A stretch of 64,000 nt of DNA from Phycisphaerae bacterium (GCA_022072085.1 JAJVII010000042.1:62001-126000), one strand, 5' to 3'; numbered from the stretch's first letter, positions 1-8,218 are shown. A program made the numbers and translations. The notes: generated from the sequence alone by a model not told the origin.

Positions 1-285
1 GTCCGCTTCCTTGACGAAACCCAGACGAACCGCCGCCGGCAATTCCGTTTCCGTCTCGCACAGAGAGCCCCGAGAGATGGAAAGGAATCTCAAGTAGTCT
101 TTGCGGGAGAGCCGACCGTGCCCCTCCGCAATGTTGTTTGCGACCGAACCCGCTGCCCGGCGCACCTGCATGGTGAGTCCGAATCGCTCAAGATCCGGGA
201 ACCCCACGCTGATCCTGTAGACCTCGACTAGCAGGTCCATCGCCCGTTGCCACACTTCGAGGTCTCTGTAAGTTCTGATCGCCAT
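1..285 (-). CDS. Four helix bundle protein (S23 / 23S rRNA intervening-sequence family), partial
   Basis: The minus-strand frame is open from the ATG at 285 to the window edge, so the C-terminus is missing and 95 residues are visible. The product begins MAIRTYRDLEVWQRAMDLLV and carries the signature pattern of the family: an aromatic and DLxVW start, FP.LERFGLTMQVRRAAGS, then NNIAEGHGR. Members are short helical-bundle proteins first found inside 23S rRNA intervening sequences and also common as lone chromosomal ORFs. No biochemical role is established. It lies upstream of, and on the same strand as, nothing obviously related. Its 5' flank is a low-complexity GATCCCCG repeat, like the repeat flanks of the small nuclease ORFs further along the window. 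Confidence 0.85.
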   Translation of the reverse strand, partial: MAIRTYRDLEVWQRAMDLLVEVYRISVGFPDLERFGLTMQVRRAAGSVANNIAEGHGRLSRKDYLRFLSISRGSLCETETELPAAVRLGFVKEAD

Positions 286-312
286 CAACCCGACTCCCGT
301 CGTCTTCCTGCC

Positions 313-340
313 GACCCCCGATCCCCGATCCCCGCCCCCT
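313..340. repeat. Short low-complexity GATCCCCG repeat
   Basis: Tandem copies of GATCCCCG separate the four-helix-bundle ORF from the 3' end of flgB. The same style of C-rich filler (CCCTGACCCCTG) recurs near 46302. No gene is visible in it. Confidence 0.6.
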
Positions 341-341
341 G

Positions 342-773
342 CTATCCAACCGTCCCGCGGATCGCCACCTTGAGCTGGGCGAACTGGACCCGCAGCAGCT
401 CGGCGGCCGTGTTGTAGGTCAGCGTGTTCTCAGCCAGCGCCGCCATCTGCCTCTCGATCTGCCGGTTGGCTCCGTCGCCGAACAGCACGTTGTTGCCCTC
501 GACCGGCATCGCGTGGTAGGCCGTCCGGCCGTCGCGCCCGGTGCGGACCTGTCGGCCGCCCAGAACCAGCCGCCCGCTGTTGCGACCACGTTCGTCCAGG
601 GCCTTGGCCAGCGACTGCTGAAAGTCCGACACCGACAGGTCGCGGACCTTGTAGCCCGGCGTGTCGATGTTGGCGATGTTCTGCGTCAACTGCTCGTGCC
701 TGGCCGCGGCGAACTGCATCACCTGCGTCAGCACCGGGATAGTCGTCTGGTTGACGAGTTGGTCCAGCAACAT
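342..773 (-). CDS. flgB: Flagellar basal-body rod protein FlgB
   Basis: This 143-residue protein forms the proximal rod of the flagellar basal body after export by the flagellar type III apparatus. The N-terminal signature NIANIDTPGYK lies at residues 32-42. The helical C-terminus (about 116-139, NTAAELLRVQFAQLKVAI) is the usual rod coiled-coil partner segment. Length is typical for FlgB. The ATG at 773 is preceded by AGGAG. It is the last gene of a minus-strand block with a TPR protein, a FlgN-like chaperone and a two-component pair. A sigma-54 promoter match at 817-832 should give it its own transcript. FlgC and FliE, the usual neighbours, would lie beyond the left edge if present, but an unrelated ORF is seen there, so flgB may end the cluster. 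Confidence 0.93.
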   Translation of the reverse strand: MLLDQLVNQTTIPVLTQVMQFAAARHEQLTQNIANIDTPGYKVRDLSVSDFQQSLAKALDERGRNSGRLVLGGRQVRTGRDGRTAYHAMPVEGNNVLFGDGANRQIERQMAALAENTLTYNTAAELLRVQFAQLKVAIRGTVG

Positions 774-776
774 CGC

Positions 777-1004
777 CTACTGCTCCTGCGAGACAACAGG
801 TCCGGACTTGGGGATATGCAAACCGCATGCCAGCAGGTGCGGATGCCCTTTCCCGGCTGATTCGCCCGTTGGCGGCGCCGCCGGACGCGCAACTTTTGCG
901 CCCGACGCGCAGGTTCTGCCGGCAGAATCCGCCTTCTGCCGCGGGGTGGCCGGGCGTTGACCGCCCGGCTGGCCGGGGACGCTGAGGCCCTGTGTCAACA
1001 GCAT
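777..1004 (-). CDS. Possible 75-residue small protein between the sigma-54 activator and flgB
   Basis: An ATG at 1004 follows a strong AGGAGG with 5-nt spacing, and the frame runs to a TAG at 777, four bases before flgB starts. The product is Pro/Gly/Ala-rich with no recognisable domain. The frame contains the sigma-54 promoter of flgB, so the DNA is under a second constraint. It could be a translated leader peptide, a translation-coupling ORF for flgB or chance. The ribosome-binding site is the only real support. Confidence 0.3.
   Translation of the reverse strand: MLLTQGLSVPGQPGGQRPATPRQKADSAGRTCASGAKVARPAAPPTGESAGKGHPHLLACGLHIPKSGPVVSQEQ
817..832 (-). promoter_or_regulatory. Sigma-54 (RpoN) promoter of flgB
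   Basis: Read on the minus strand the site is TGGCATGCGGTTTGCA. It has the invariant GG and GC dinucleotides separated by exactly ten bases, and matches TGGCAy-N5-TTGCA. It sits about 45 bases upstream of the flgB start, directly downstream of a gene for a sigma-54 activator, which is the expected regulator. Confidence 0.8.
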
Positions 1005-1015
1005 GACGCCTCCTG

Positions 1016-2464
1016 TCACTGGCTGACGGCCCCGACCAGGTCGCGGCCGCCCACCGGTTCCAGCAATCCCTGCTCGCGATAACGCTTGAGCTTGAGCCCC
1101 AGGGTCCGCAGGCCGATGCCCAGCGCCTCGGCCGTCCGCGCCCGGTGCCCGCCGTTCTCCTTGAGCGCGGCGAAGATCAGCCGCCGCTCCATCTCCGCCA
1201 TCAACGCGCCGTCGTAGGCGTCGAAGTCGTTCCGCCCCAGCCCCAGCAACGCCTGGGCGTGCGAAACCGACTGAGTCGGCTCGGCAGCCGGGGCGTTCCG
1301 CCGCAGCCAGCCCGCGACGCGGGCCGCGTCGATCGTGTCGTCGTCGGCTAGCGCCGAGCAACGCTCCATCAGGTTCTCCAGCTCGCGGACGTTGCCCGGC
1401 CAGTCGTAGCCGAGCAGCAGGTCGCGGGCCTCGGGCGTGAGGGTCAGCCGGGCCCGGCCTTCGCGGCGGGCGATGCGGGCCAGCAGGTGCTCAGCCAGCG
1501 GCTGCACGTCCTCGCGCCGCTCGCGCAGCGGCGGGATGTGAATCGGCAGCACGCTGAGGCGGTAGAAGAGGTCCTCGCGGAACTTGCCCTCCTGCACCCA
1601 GCGGCCCAGCGGGCGGTTGGTCGTCGCGATGACCCGCACATCCACGCGCCGGGCGATCGACGAGCCGACGCGCTCGAACTCCCGCTCCTGGAGCACGCGG
1701 AGCAGCTTGGCCTGGAGCCGGTCGTCCAGTTCGCCGACCTCGTCCAGCAGCAGCGTGCCGCCGTCAGCCAGCTCGAAGCGCCCCTGGCGGCTGCGGTCGG
1801 CGCCGGTGAAGGCGCCGCGCTCGTGGCCGAACAGTTCGCTCTCCAGCAGCGCCGGGCTCAGGGCGGCGCAGTTGACCGCGAGCATCGGCGCCGCGGCCCG
1901 CGGCGAAGCGGCGTGGATCGCCCGGGCGACCATCTCCTTGCCCGTGCCGCTTTCGCCGGTGACCAGCACCGTCGCGCTGTTGGGGGCAACGCGTTCGACC
2001 TGCCGCAGGACCGCCTGCATCGACTCGCCGACGGCCACCATCGGGCGGCTGCGGGCCTGGTCGGCCTGGCCGGTGCGGAACGCCTGGTTGGCCCGCAGCA
2101 GGTGGGCGTGCTTGAGGGCCCGCTCGACGACGATCTCCAGTTCGTCGCCCTGGAAGGGCTTCTGGAGATAATCGAACGCCCCCAGCTTCATCGCCTCCAC
2201 CGCGGTCTGAACCGTGCCGAACGCGGTCATGAGAATGACGGCCGTCTCGCAGCCGGACTCTCGCAGCCGCGAGAGCAGCCCGACGCCGTCCAGACGCGGC
2301 ATCTTCAGGTCGGTCACGACCAGGTCGAAGCCGCCGCCCAGGATGTCGTCCAGCGCGACGGTCGCGTCCTCGTAGCCCGCAGCGTCGTAGTCCGCCGCCA
2401 GCAGGGTCTCGCAGACGCTGTCGCGCATCAGTTCGTTGTCGTCGATCACGCAGATGCGGGCCAT
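1016..2464 (-). CDS. Sigma-54-dependent response regulator (NtrC family, FlrC/FleR-like)
   Basis: The 482-residue protein has three domains. A receiver domain covers about 1-120 with acidic residues D8 and D9 and phospho-acceptor D52 in the VVTDLKMPR motif. An AAA+ sigma-54-activation domain covers about 140-375, with Walker A GESGTGKE at 170-177, the sigma-54 contact loop GAFTGA at 217-222 and Walker B LLLDEVGE near 238. A Fis-type helix-turn-helix is at the C-terminus (HRARTAEALGIGLRTL). It activates RpoN-dependent promoters when phosphorylated. The kinase gene ends 16 bases upstream, and a sigma-54 site lies just before the downstream flgB, so flagellar control is the likely job. Confidence 0.93.
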   Translation of the reverse strand: MARICVIDDNELMRDSVCETLLAADYDAAGYEDATVALDDILGGGFDLVVTDLKMPRLDGVGLLSRLRESGCETAVILMTAFGTVQTAVEAMKLGAFDYLQKPFQGDELEIVVERALKHAHLLRANQAFRTGQADQARSRPMVAVGESMQAVLRQVERVAPNSATVLVTGESGTGKEMVARAIHAASPRAAAPMLAVNCAALSPALLESELFGHERGAFTGADRSRQGRFELADGGTLLLDEVGELDDRLQAKLLRVLQEREFERVGSSIARRVDVRVIATTNRPLGRWVQEGKFREDLFYRLSVLPIHIPPLRERREDVQPLAEHLLARIARREGRARLTLTPEARDLLLGYDWPGNVRELENLMERCSALADDDTIDAARVAGWLRRNAPAAEPTQSVSHAQALLGLGRNDFDAYDGALMAEMERRLIFAALKENGGHRARTAEALGIGLRTLGLKLKRYREQGLLEPVGGRDLVGAVSQ

Positions 2465-2480
2465 CGCTTCCTCCGCAACG

Positions 2481-3365
2481 TCAGGTCATCGCTCGAAAGT
2501 CAGCCGCCGGACGGGTCGCAGAAGCCGGCAGCGAGATCGTCACCACGGCGCCGCCCTCGGGGCGGTTGGCCGCCGTGATCGACCCGCCGTGGGCCTCCAC
2601 GATGTGGTGCACGATCGCCAGCCCCAGCCCGGTTCCGGTCGACTTGGTCGTGAAGAACGGGTTGAACAGTTTCATGTTGTCCAGGGCCTCGAGCGCGATG
2701 CCCGGGCCGGTGTCGGCGACCGCGATCCGCCAGCCGCGGCGGTCGGCCGACGCGGTCACGGCGATCCGCCGCCGGTCGCAGGCGGCCTGGTCCATCGCCT
2801 CGGCGGCGTTGAGCATCAGGTTGTTCAGCACCCGCTTGAACAGCCGGGCGTCCAGCTCGACCTCCAGGTCTTCGCCGACGCCGCCGACCGACAGCTCGAC
2901 GCGGGCCTGCTCCAGTCGGCCGGCGATCTCCGCCGCCGACTCGGCCACCAGGTGAGCCAGCCGCGTGGGGGCCTTCTCGGCTTCGATCACGCGGGTGAAG
3001 GTGAGCATGTCGTTGACGATGGCGTCCAGGCCGCGGACCGCCCGGCCGATCTTCTCGGCCATGCCTACCTCGCGGCTGCCCGGGGCCAGTCGGCGGGCCA
3101 GCAGGTCCACGTTGAGCTGGATCGAGCCCAGCGGGTTGCGGATCTCGTGGGCGACGCCGGCGGCCATCTCGCCCAGGGCGACCAGACGCTTGCGGCGTTC
3201 GAGTTGCTGGTTCTTGGCAGCCAGTTCGGCGCGGAGCCGGCCGACCTCGCCCATCAGCCGGTCGTGGCTCTCCTTGAGCTGCTCGGTCGCCTGCTGGTAG
3301 GCCCCGATGATGCGGGTGAAGTCCTCCAGCGTCATGCGGGCTGATTGCGTCTGTAGTGCGGTCAT
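2481..3365 (-). CDS. Sensor histidine kinase (FlrB/FleS-like, soluble)
   Basis: The 294-residue kinase has an N-terminal coiled coil (about 20-65) and no membrane segment. The H-box VAHEIRNPLGS contains H73, followed by the N-box NNLMLNAAEA, G1 DTGPGI, and the F/G2 region FFTTKSTGTGLGL. It should autophosphorylate and pass phosphate to the sigma-54 activator encoded immediately downstream. Start: the ATG at 3365 has GAGGA at proper spacing; an upstream in-frame extension overlaps the 3' end of the FlgN-like gene and lacks support. The lack of transmembrane or PAS segments suggests a cytoplasmic cue such as basal-body assembly, as for FlrB/FleS. Confidence 0.9.
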   Translation of the reverse strand: MTALQTQSARMTLEDFTRIIGAYQQATEQLKESHDRLMGEVGRLRAELAAKNQQLERRKRLVALGEMAAGVAHEIRNPLGSIQLNVDLLARRLAPGSREVGMAEKIGRAVRGLDAIVNDMLTFTRVIEAEKAPTRLAHLVAESAAEIAGRLEQARVELSVGGVGEDLEVELDARLFKRVLNNLMLNAAEAMDQAACDRRRIAVTASADRRGWRIAVADTGPGIALEALDNMKLFNPFFTTKSTGTGLGLAIVHHIVEAHGGSITAANRPEGGAVVTISLPASATRPAADFRAMT

Positions 3366-3378
3366 CGCAAATCCTCGT

Positions 3379-3873
3379 TCAGTCGCTGCTCTGGTCGAAT
3401 GTGGAGCCGGCGGCATGGGGCGCGGCTCCGGCGGCACGGCGGTAGGCGGCCTGCACCTGCGAGCCGGCGGCCAGGTTGCGAATCTGCTCGCCCGTCGCTG
3501 CCTTGCGGGCCGAGAGCGTCCGCGAGTCGGCCTCGTCGGCCGCCAGAATCTCAGCCAGCAGTTGGCCGACCTGCTCGACCAGCCGACCGGCCGTCTTGCG
3601 CTGCTCGGTCGAGAGCCGCTGCTCGATCCGCTTCCAGTCGGCCCGCACGGGTTCGAGGCGGCTGTTGATGCGGCTGAGCTGGTCGATCAGCCGCTGTCGC
3701 GACGAGAGGATGGCCAGCAGCCCCGAGGGGTCCTCGGCCGCGATCAGCGACCGCTGCTGCTGGGCCAGCCGGTGCAACTCCTGGTAGAGTTTGTGCTGGC
3801 GGTGCAGCAGGTCGAGCAGTTCCTCGGCCCGCGGGGGCTCATCGAATCGGATGTCGTCTGCGTCGTCCGTCAA
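3379..3873 (-). CDS. FlgN-like flagellar export chaperone
   Basis: This 164-residue, almost wholly helical protein has heptad-rich segments (ELLDLLHRQHKLYQELHRLA and RQRLIDQLSRINSRLEPV), as in the FlgN/FliT class that escorts hook-associated proteins to the export gate. Similarity is structural in character rather than by a diagnostic motif. The start codon is TTG at 3873, set by AGGAG seven bases upstream. It ends 13 bases before the kinase gene, which supports one transcript and a flagellar role. Another coiled-coil flagellar protein cannot be excluded. Confidence 0.6.
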   Translation of the reverse strand: MTDDADDIRFDEPPRAEELLDLLHRQHKLYQELHRLAQQQRSLIAAEDPSGLLAILSSRQRLIDQLSRINSRLEPVRADWKRIEQRLSTEQRKTAGRLVEQVGQLLAEILAADEADSRTLSARKAATGEQIRNLAAGSQVQAAYRRAAGAAPHAAGSTFDQSSD

Positions 3874-3930
3874 CGGTCTGCTCCTGCTGTTCGATCCCTC
3901 GAAACGGCAAGCGGGCGAGCCGTGTGCCCG

Positions 3931-6537
3931 TCACCAGAGACCGGCGTCGCCGGCCCACTTGAGCCAGTCGTCGAAGTAATCCTTGCTCATCGGAAGCGGA
4001 CGCTGGGCGAAGCCGGCCGCCGGGAGCTTCTTGAGCAGCCAGCGGGCCCGCTCGTTGGCCGTCCGCGCCTGCTCGGGCCGGTCGAGCAGGACGTAGCACG
4101 TGATGATCCGCACATAGGCCGACAGGGCCTCGGGCTGGTCGTGATACTCCATCGCGGCCCGGTCGTAGAGGCGGATGGCCTCGTCGTAGTCGCCCAGTGC
4201 GAACATGCAGTCGGCGCGGAAGAAGTGGCTGTTGCGCATGTAGAGCCAGTCCAGTTCGCCCAGCGGCTTCTCGCTGCCCTGACGCAGGGCCTCGAACGCG
4301 AGGATGACCTGGTCGAACAGGGCCCGGCCCTGCCGCAGCCATGCGGCCCGCGTATCGGTCAGGCGGCGCTTCTCCAGCGGCGTCTTGGCTGACGTGATCG
4401 CGTCGTCCAGCACCAGGCCGCTGCGGCGATAGCTGTCGGCAAGGTAGTAGCGGGCGTAGAGCGCCTGCGGATTGTCCGGATATCGCTGGAGGGCCTCATC
4501 CAGCCGGGCGATGGCCTCGCGGTAGTCAGCCTGCTCGTACTTCAGGCGGCCCAGTTCAAACAGGGCCTCGGTGTATTCCTCGCTGTCGGGGCTGAAGGTC
4601 TGGTCGTCGGCCAGCAGGGCCCGGATGATCGTCTCGGCCTTGTCGAGTTGGCCGAGCGACTTGTAGCACTGGGCCATGGGGACCTGGGCCTTGTTGGCGT
4701 CGGGCGACTTGGCGAACTGGTCGACCAGACGCTGATACTGCTCGATGGCGTTGTCGCAGAGCCCGGCGGCCTGGTAGGCCTTGCCGAGATTGAAGATGGC
4801 CTGGGCGATCCGCTGCTGGTCGGCCGGGTGCTCGGCGACGAACTTCTTGAGCACCGCGATGGCCCGCTGGATTTCGCCGGCCTGGTCGAAACAGAACCAT
4901 GCGTCGTGCAGGTCGTTGCCGGCCTTCTCGCTGGCGGTCTCCATGTAGGCGGCCTGGAGGTAGGCCTCGGCCGCCATCAGGAGCGTCTCGTGGGCCATCG
5001 AGCTAAAGCGGTCCACCTCGGACTTGCGGTCGGCCGGCAGACGCCCGGAGGCGATCAACCCGCGGACGTGGTCGGCCTGCTTCTTGTGCTCGAAGGCCAG
5101 CCGCTGGAGGGCGACCGCCTGCATCTGCTTGACCTCCACCGGCGAGGGATGCTTGCTGTCCTGCGGCAGGATCATCTCCAGCAGCACGCCAAATCGATAG
5201 GCCTGCTCCCAGTCGCGGTTGTCGAACAACTGCCGGTGCAGCATCAGCAGCGATTGCTGCACCGCCTGGCGATCGACCAGCGGGTCGTCGTGCCCCTCGC
5301 GCAGTTCGGTCACCACCTGGTTGTAGGCATCCAGGGCGTCCTTGAGCTTGCTGTAGAGGGCATACGACTTGGCCAGCCCCAGCCGCGACGCCCGCACGTA
5401 GCCGCTCTGCTCATACTCCCGGGTGACCGTCGCGAACTCATCGATCGCCGGCCCGGGACGCTGCTGGGCGAACTGCACCTCGCCCCTCAGCCAGTGCATC
5501 TCGGCCTCCATCTCCGCCTGCGTCGCCGACTTCTTGTGCCGCAGTTCCACAGCATCGAGGATCCGCTCGGCCTGGTCGAGGTTCGCCTGACGCTGGGCCG
5601 GCGACAGTTCAATCTGACGGTCATCCGAGGCCGACCAGAGGATCCGCGCCTCGGCTACGTCCAACTGGTCCTGGGCGTCGGGCGACGCCATGTGGCCGCG
5701 CTGCTCCTCCAGCAGTTGCACCGCCGCGGCGATGCGGCTGTCCGGGTCGCGCTGGCGGACGTCCTTGGCCTCGGCCGCCACCAGCCGGGCCAACTGCCGC
5801 GCCGCCCACATGCGGTCGTCGTCGGACGCCTGGGCCCGGGCTGCCATCCCCTCCAGTTGCCCGCGCACCAGGTCACGGCTGCAATTCCACCCCAGCAGGA
5901 TGAGCGCCCGCCGCTGCTCCTGCTCCTCAGGCCGCAGCGCCTCGAACCCCTTGCGCAGTTCCGCGTCGGCAGCCTTGACGTTCTGCGTCCACAGGTAGGC
6001 CTCCGCCAGCCGGGCGTGCAGTTGCCCCGGCGTGACCAGCGACCCGTCCAGCCCCTGCTCCCCGCCGGCTGCCGCGACGGCCGCCGCCAGGTTGTTCAGC
6101 ACCTCGGCCGCGAGGCTGCCCCGCAGCGTTTCGCTCGCGGAGCCCGAGGCCTGACGATAGCGGGCGTCGGCCAGGATCAGCCGAAGCCGCGAAGTCTCCG
6201 GCTCGCTCCACTGGCCTTCCAGCACGCTCTGGAGGTAATCGGCGGCCCGCTCAAATCGGCCGGCGTCGATCATCTGCCGCGCCGCCCGGACGTGATCTTC
6301 CAGCGTCACCACCGGCACGGGCGGGCTCATCAGCCGCGGCAGGCCCGTCAGAACCAGCAGCAGCCCGATCAGCGCCAGCGGCATCTGCCAGCGCCCGCGA
6401 AATGCCTCGCGCAACGTCCGCGGGGCGGGCAGCGCCTGCGGATCGACCGCCGGGCCAACGTCGGCCGGCGCACCGTCAGCCGGCGGCTGCTCGACCTTGT
6501 CGGAGTTGTCCTTGGAACGATCGGCCATCGTCTCCAT
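3931..6537 (-). CDS. Membrane-anchored TPR-repeat protein
   Basis: The 868-residue protein begins with a charged cytoplasmic stretch, one transmembrane segment (about residues 50-69, WQMPLALIGLLLVLTGLP) and then a long helical domain. TPR-like units are clearest from about 570 to 830, for example FNLGKAYQAAGLCDNAIEQY, FELGRLKYEQADYREAIARL and FALGDYDEAIRLYDRAAMEY. TPR proteins are scaffolds for protein complexes. The periplasmic placement of the repeats is inferred from topology. It is the first gene of the flagellar block, 57 bases upstream of the FlgN-like gene, so it may serve motor or envelope assembly; no enzyme motif is visible. Two starts are possible, ATG at 6537 or at 6528, and neither has a convincing ribosome-binding site. 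Confidence 0.85.
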   Translation of the reverse strand: METMADRSKDNSDKVEQPPADGAPADVGPAVDPQALPAPRTLREAFRGRWQMPLALIGLLLVLTGLPRLMSPPVPVVTLEDHVRAARQMIDAGRFERAADYLQSVLEGQWSEPETSRLRLILADARYRQASGSASETLRGSLAAEVLNNLAAAVAAAGGEQGLDGSLVTPGQLHARLAEAYLWTQNVKAADAELRKGFEALRPEEQEQRRALILLGWNCSRDLVRGQLEGMAARAQASDDDRMWAARQLARLVAAEAKDVRQRDPDSRIAAAVQLLEEQRGHMASPDAQDQLDVAEARILWSASDDRQIELSPAQRQANLDQAERILDAVELRHKKSATQAEMEAEMHWLRGEVQFAQQRPGPAIDEFATVTREYEQSGYVRASRLGLAKSYALYSKLKDALDAYNQVVTELREGHDDPLVDRQAVQQSLLMLHRQLFDNRDWEQAYRFGVLLEMILPQDSKHPSPVEVKQMQAVALQRLAFEHKKQADHVRGLIASGRLPADRKSEVDRFSSMAHETLLMAAEAYLQAAYMETASEKAGNDLHDAWFCFDQAGEIQRAIAVLKKFVAEHPADQQRIAQAIFNLGKAYQAAGLCDNAIEQYQRLVDQFAKSPDANKAQVPMAQCYKSLGQLDKAETIIRALLADDQTFSPDSEEYTEALFELGRLKYEQADYREAIARLDEALQRYPDNPQALYARYYLADSYRRSGLVLDDAITSAKTPLEKRRLTDTRAAWLRQGRALFDQVILAFEALRQGSEKPLGELDWLYMRNSHFFRADCMFALGDYDEAIRLYDRAAMEYHDQPEALSAYVRIITCYVLLDRPEQARTANERARWLLKKLPAAGFAQRPLPMSKDYFDDWLKWAGDAGLW

Positions 6538-7027
6538 CCGTGGATCGCGCGTCGCCGTTTCGCGTCGCGCCGGTCCCTCGCAGGACCGCCCGGCTCCGCC
6601 GGGATGACCGCCTGGACTGCTCGCCTTCGCACAGGGTCGCGGCAGGCGCGCAGTCGTAAGATGAGAATGTTATCGGTCGGTGAGTCGATTTATCTTCGCC
6701 CTTTTTTGCGCGATAAGGCACTTTTTGCGCAGCAGTTACGGGAAGGTCCGATAACACGCAGGTGTTGGCTTCTGACATTTCACGCTTCGCACCGTGAATC
6801 TGCCTCGTCAAGATCGCGTTCCCGGCCGCAGCAACTCACGCGTGCCGGACTCGCGGCATGGATCGAAGTCTCTTTCAGACAGATCGGTGCAAGGTCAAAG
6901 TCAGGTCGCGGGCACGGCCGGAAGAAACTGGACGCGACTGCACCGGTCATTCGAGCCCACGGCCCCATCGCATCCCGGTCGCCTCCGTCGCTGGCGAGGG
7001 GCGCGGGGGAACGCTATATTCGTCGTC
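6538..7027. other. Intergenic region between divergent TPR and GntR/LacI-type genes
   Basis: There is no convincing gene here. The part at 6655-6790 is AT-richer than its surroundings. It holds an inverted pair GTTATCGG (6669-6676) and CCGATAAC (6748-6755), and a direct repeat TTTTTGCGC at about 6704 and 6722, which look like regulatory DNA for one or both flanking genes. The right end contains the -10 element of the regulator gene. Confidence 0.45.
7015..7020 (+). promoter_or_regulatory. -10 element (TATATT) of the GntR/LacI-type regulator
   Basis: TATATT lies exactly seven bases before the ATG at 7028. Transcription would start at or next to the start codon, giving a leaderless mRNA, and no Shine-Dalgarno sequence is present. 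The same geometry precedes the GNAT gene (21198) and dnaJ (43763). Confidence 0.5.
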
Positions 7028-8119
7028 ATGGCACGCCGAGGCAAAGAAGACCGCCTGACGCCGCAGGAGCTGGCAGCCACGCTGCGCCAGCAGGTGCGGT
7101 TCTATCTGCCCGGGACGCGGCTGCCCGGCCGCGCCGACCTCGCCCGGCATTTCGGCGTCTCGACCCGGGTCGCCCGCCAGGCGCTGGCGCTGCTGGCTGC
7201 TGAGGGGATTGCAGAATCCCGCAGCCGCAGCGGGACCTACGCTTCGTCCCAGCCGGCTAGCGGTCAATGGATCCGGCGGATCCGGGCGATCGTCCAGTCG
7301 TGGCACCAGCCCAATCTCTACCAGCAGCACATGCTGCTGGGCGCCGACCGGGCCTGCCGTCGCCACGGCATCCGCTTCTCCGACGAACTGCTGATCGACC
7401 TCGTCCAGGACGTCGTCCTGGAAGAGCGCCTCGGCCGCGGCGAGGACCCCCAGTCCGTCGGCTGGATGCTGGTCAACCTCATCCCCCCGCCGCAGACGCT
7501 GCTCTCGTGGCGGGTCCGGGGGGTCCCGTTCACGCTGGTGGACGAGCGGTCCGCCCACCTGCCGGTGAACAGCGTGTCAGCCGACGATGAGGGAGCGGTC
7601 TACGAGGCGACCGAGCGTCTGATCCGTCTCGGGCACAGCCGCATCGCCTTCGTCGGTCCGATCTCGAACCTTCGGCCGGGGACCCTGTCGCGGCTGAATG
7701 GATTCAAACTGGCCCTGCTCCACCACGGAATCCAGGCCGACCCGGACCTGGTCTGGGACGACGAGATACCCTATCCCAACGGCACGCCCGAGATGGTGCG
7801 CGACCGGCTGGCGGGCGCCCGTCGGCCGACCGCCGTGGTCTGTGCCAATCGCCGCATCGCCCGCGACACGTTGTCGGCCGCCCGGCAGCTCGGCATAGCC
7901 GTGCCCGACGAATTGAGCGTCGTGTCGACGGGCATGAACATCGGTCTGGACGTGCCCGGGCTGACCAGCCTGACCCAGGATCCGCCGCAGCGGATCGGCC
8001 AACTGGCGGTCGAACTCCTGCTGAACTCGGCCGCCAATCCAGGGCCCGTGACGCTCTACGGCGCACGACGGTGGACTGAAGGAGCGAGTCTCGGCCCGCC
8101 CCGAATGTCGATTCCCTAG
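7028..8119 (+). CDS. GntR-type HTH / LacI-type sensor transcriptional regulator
   Basis: The 363-residue protein joins a GntR-like winged helix-turn-helix (about 10-75: LPGRADLARHFGVSTRVARQALALLAAEG, as in the AraR class) to a LacI/periplasmic-binding-protein-like effector domain (about 85-350: TERLIRLGHSRIAFVGPIS and PTAVVCANRRIARDTLSAARQLGIAVPDELSVV). Such hybrids usually repress sugar-use genes and respond to a carbohydrate. The ATG at 7028 has a -10 hexamer seven bases upstream and no Shine-Dalgarno, so it may be leaderless. The next gene downstream is a PEP-CTERM protein. A dyad at 8121-8147 could be an operator. The ligand is unknown. Confidence 0.88.
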   Translation: MARRGKEDRLTPQELAATLRQQVRFYLPGTRLPGRADLARHFGVSTRVARQALALLAAEGIAESRSRSGTYASSQPASGQWIRRIRAIVQSWHQPNLYQQHMLLGADRACRRHGIRFSDELLIDLVQDVVLEERLGRGEDPQSVGWMLVNLIPPPQTLLSWRVRGVPFTLVDERSAHLPVNSVSADDEGAVYEATERLIRLGHSRIAFVGPISNLRPGTLSRLNGFKLALLHHGIQADPDLVWDDEIPYPNGTPEMVRDRLAGARRPTAVVCANRRIARDTLSAARQLGIAVPDELSVVSTGMNIGLDVPGLTSLTQDPPQRIGQLAVELLLNSAANPGPVTLYGARRWTEGASLGPPRMSIP

Positions 8120-8120
8120 G

Positions 8121-8147
8121 CAGTTTTATATTCGCCATAAACAACTG
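8121..8147. promoter_or_regulatory. AT-rich dyad, possible operator
   Basis: The arms CAGTT (8121-8125) and AACTG (8143-8147) flank a partly symmetric AT-rich centre; about nine of eleven positions per half-site match. A further CTGTTTTATA copy follows at 8145-8154. It lies just after the stop of the GntR/LacI-type gene and about 165 bases before the sigma-54 promoter of the PEP-CTERM gene. The palindrome size fits a dimeric regulator. This is inference from symmetry only. Confidence 0.3.
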
Positions 8148-8197
8148 TTTTATAATAACTTCCATACATTTGTGGCCCAGTCTGGGCTATACGCGTT

Positions 8198-8218
8198 GCC
8201 GGGGATCATCACCCCGGC
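8198..8218. repeat. Perfect 7-bp stem-loop
   Basis: GCCGGGG and CCCCGGC flank the loop ATCATCA. A second mini-palindrome, GCCCAG-T-CTGGGC, lies just upstream near 8175. No T-tract follows, so termination is doubtful. A role in the long region before the PEP-CTERM promoter is possible. Confidence 0.45.

Noticed and set aside
6660-6760. Sigma-28 flagellar promoter upstream of the TPR gene
   Set aside because: CCGATAA and TAAA elements are present on the minus strand, but the spacing is four bases short of the consensus.
4648-7203. 851-codon open frame on the plus strand opposite the TPR protein gene
   Set aside because: High GC third positions open the antisense frame. Composition is His/Arg/Leu-rich without domains, and the minus-strand gene shows real TPR motifs.
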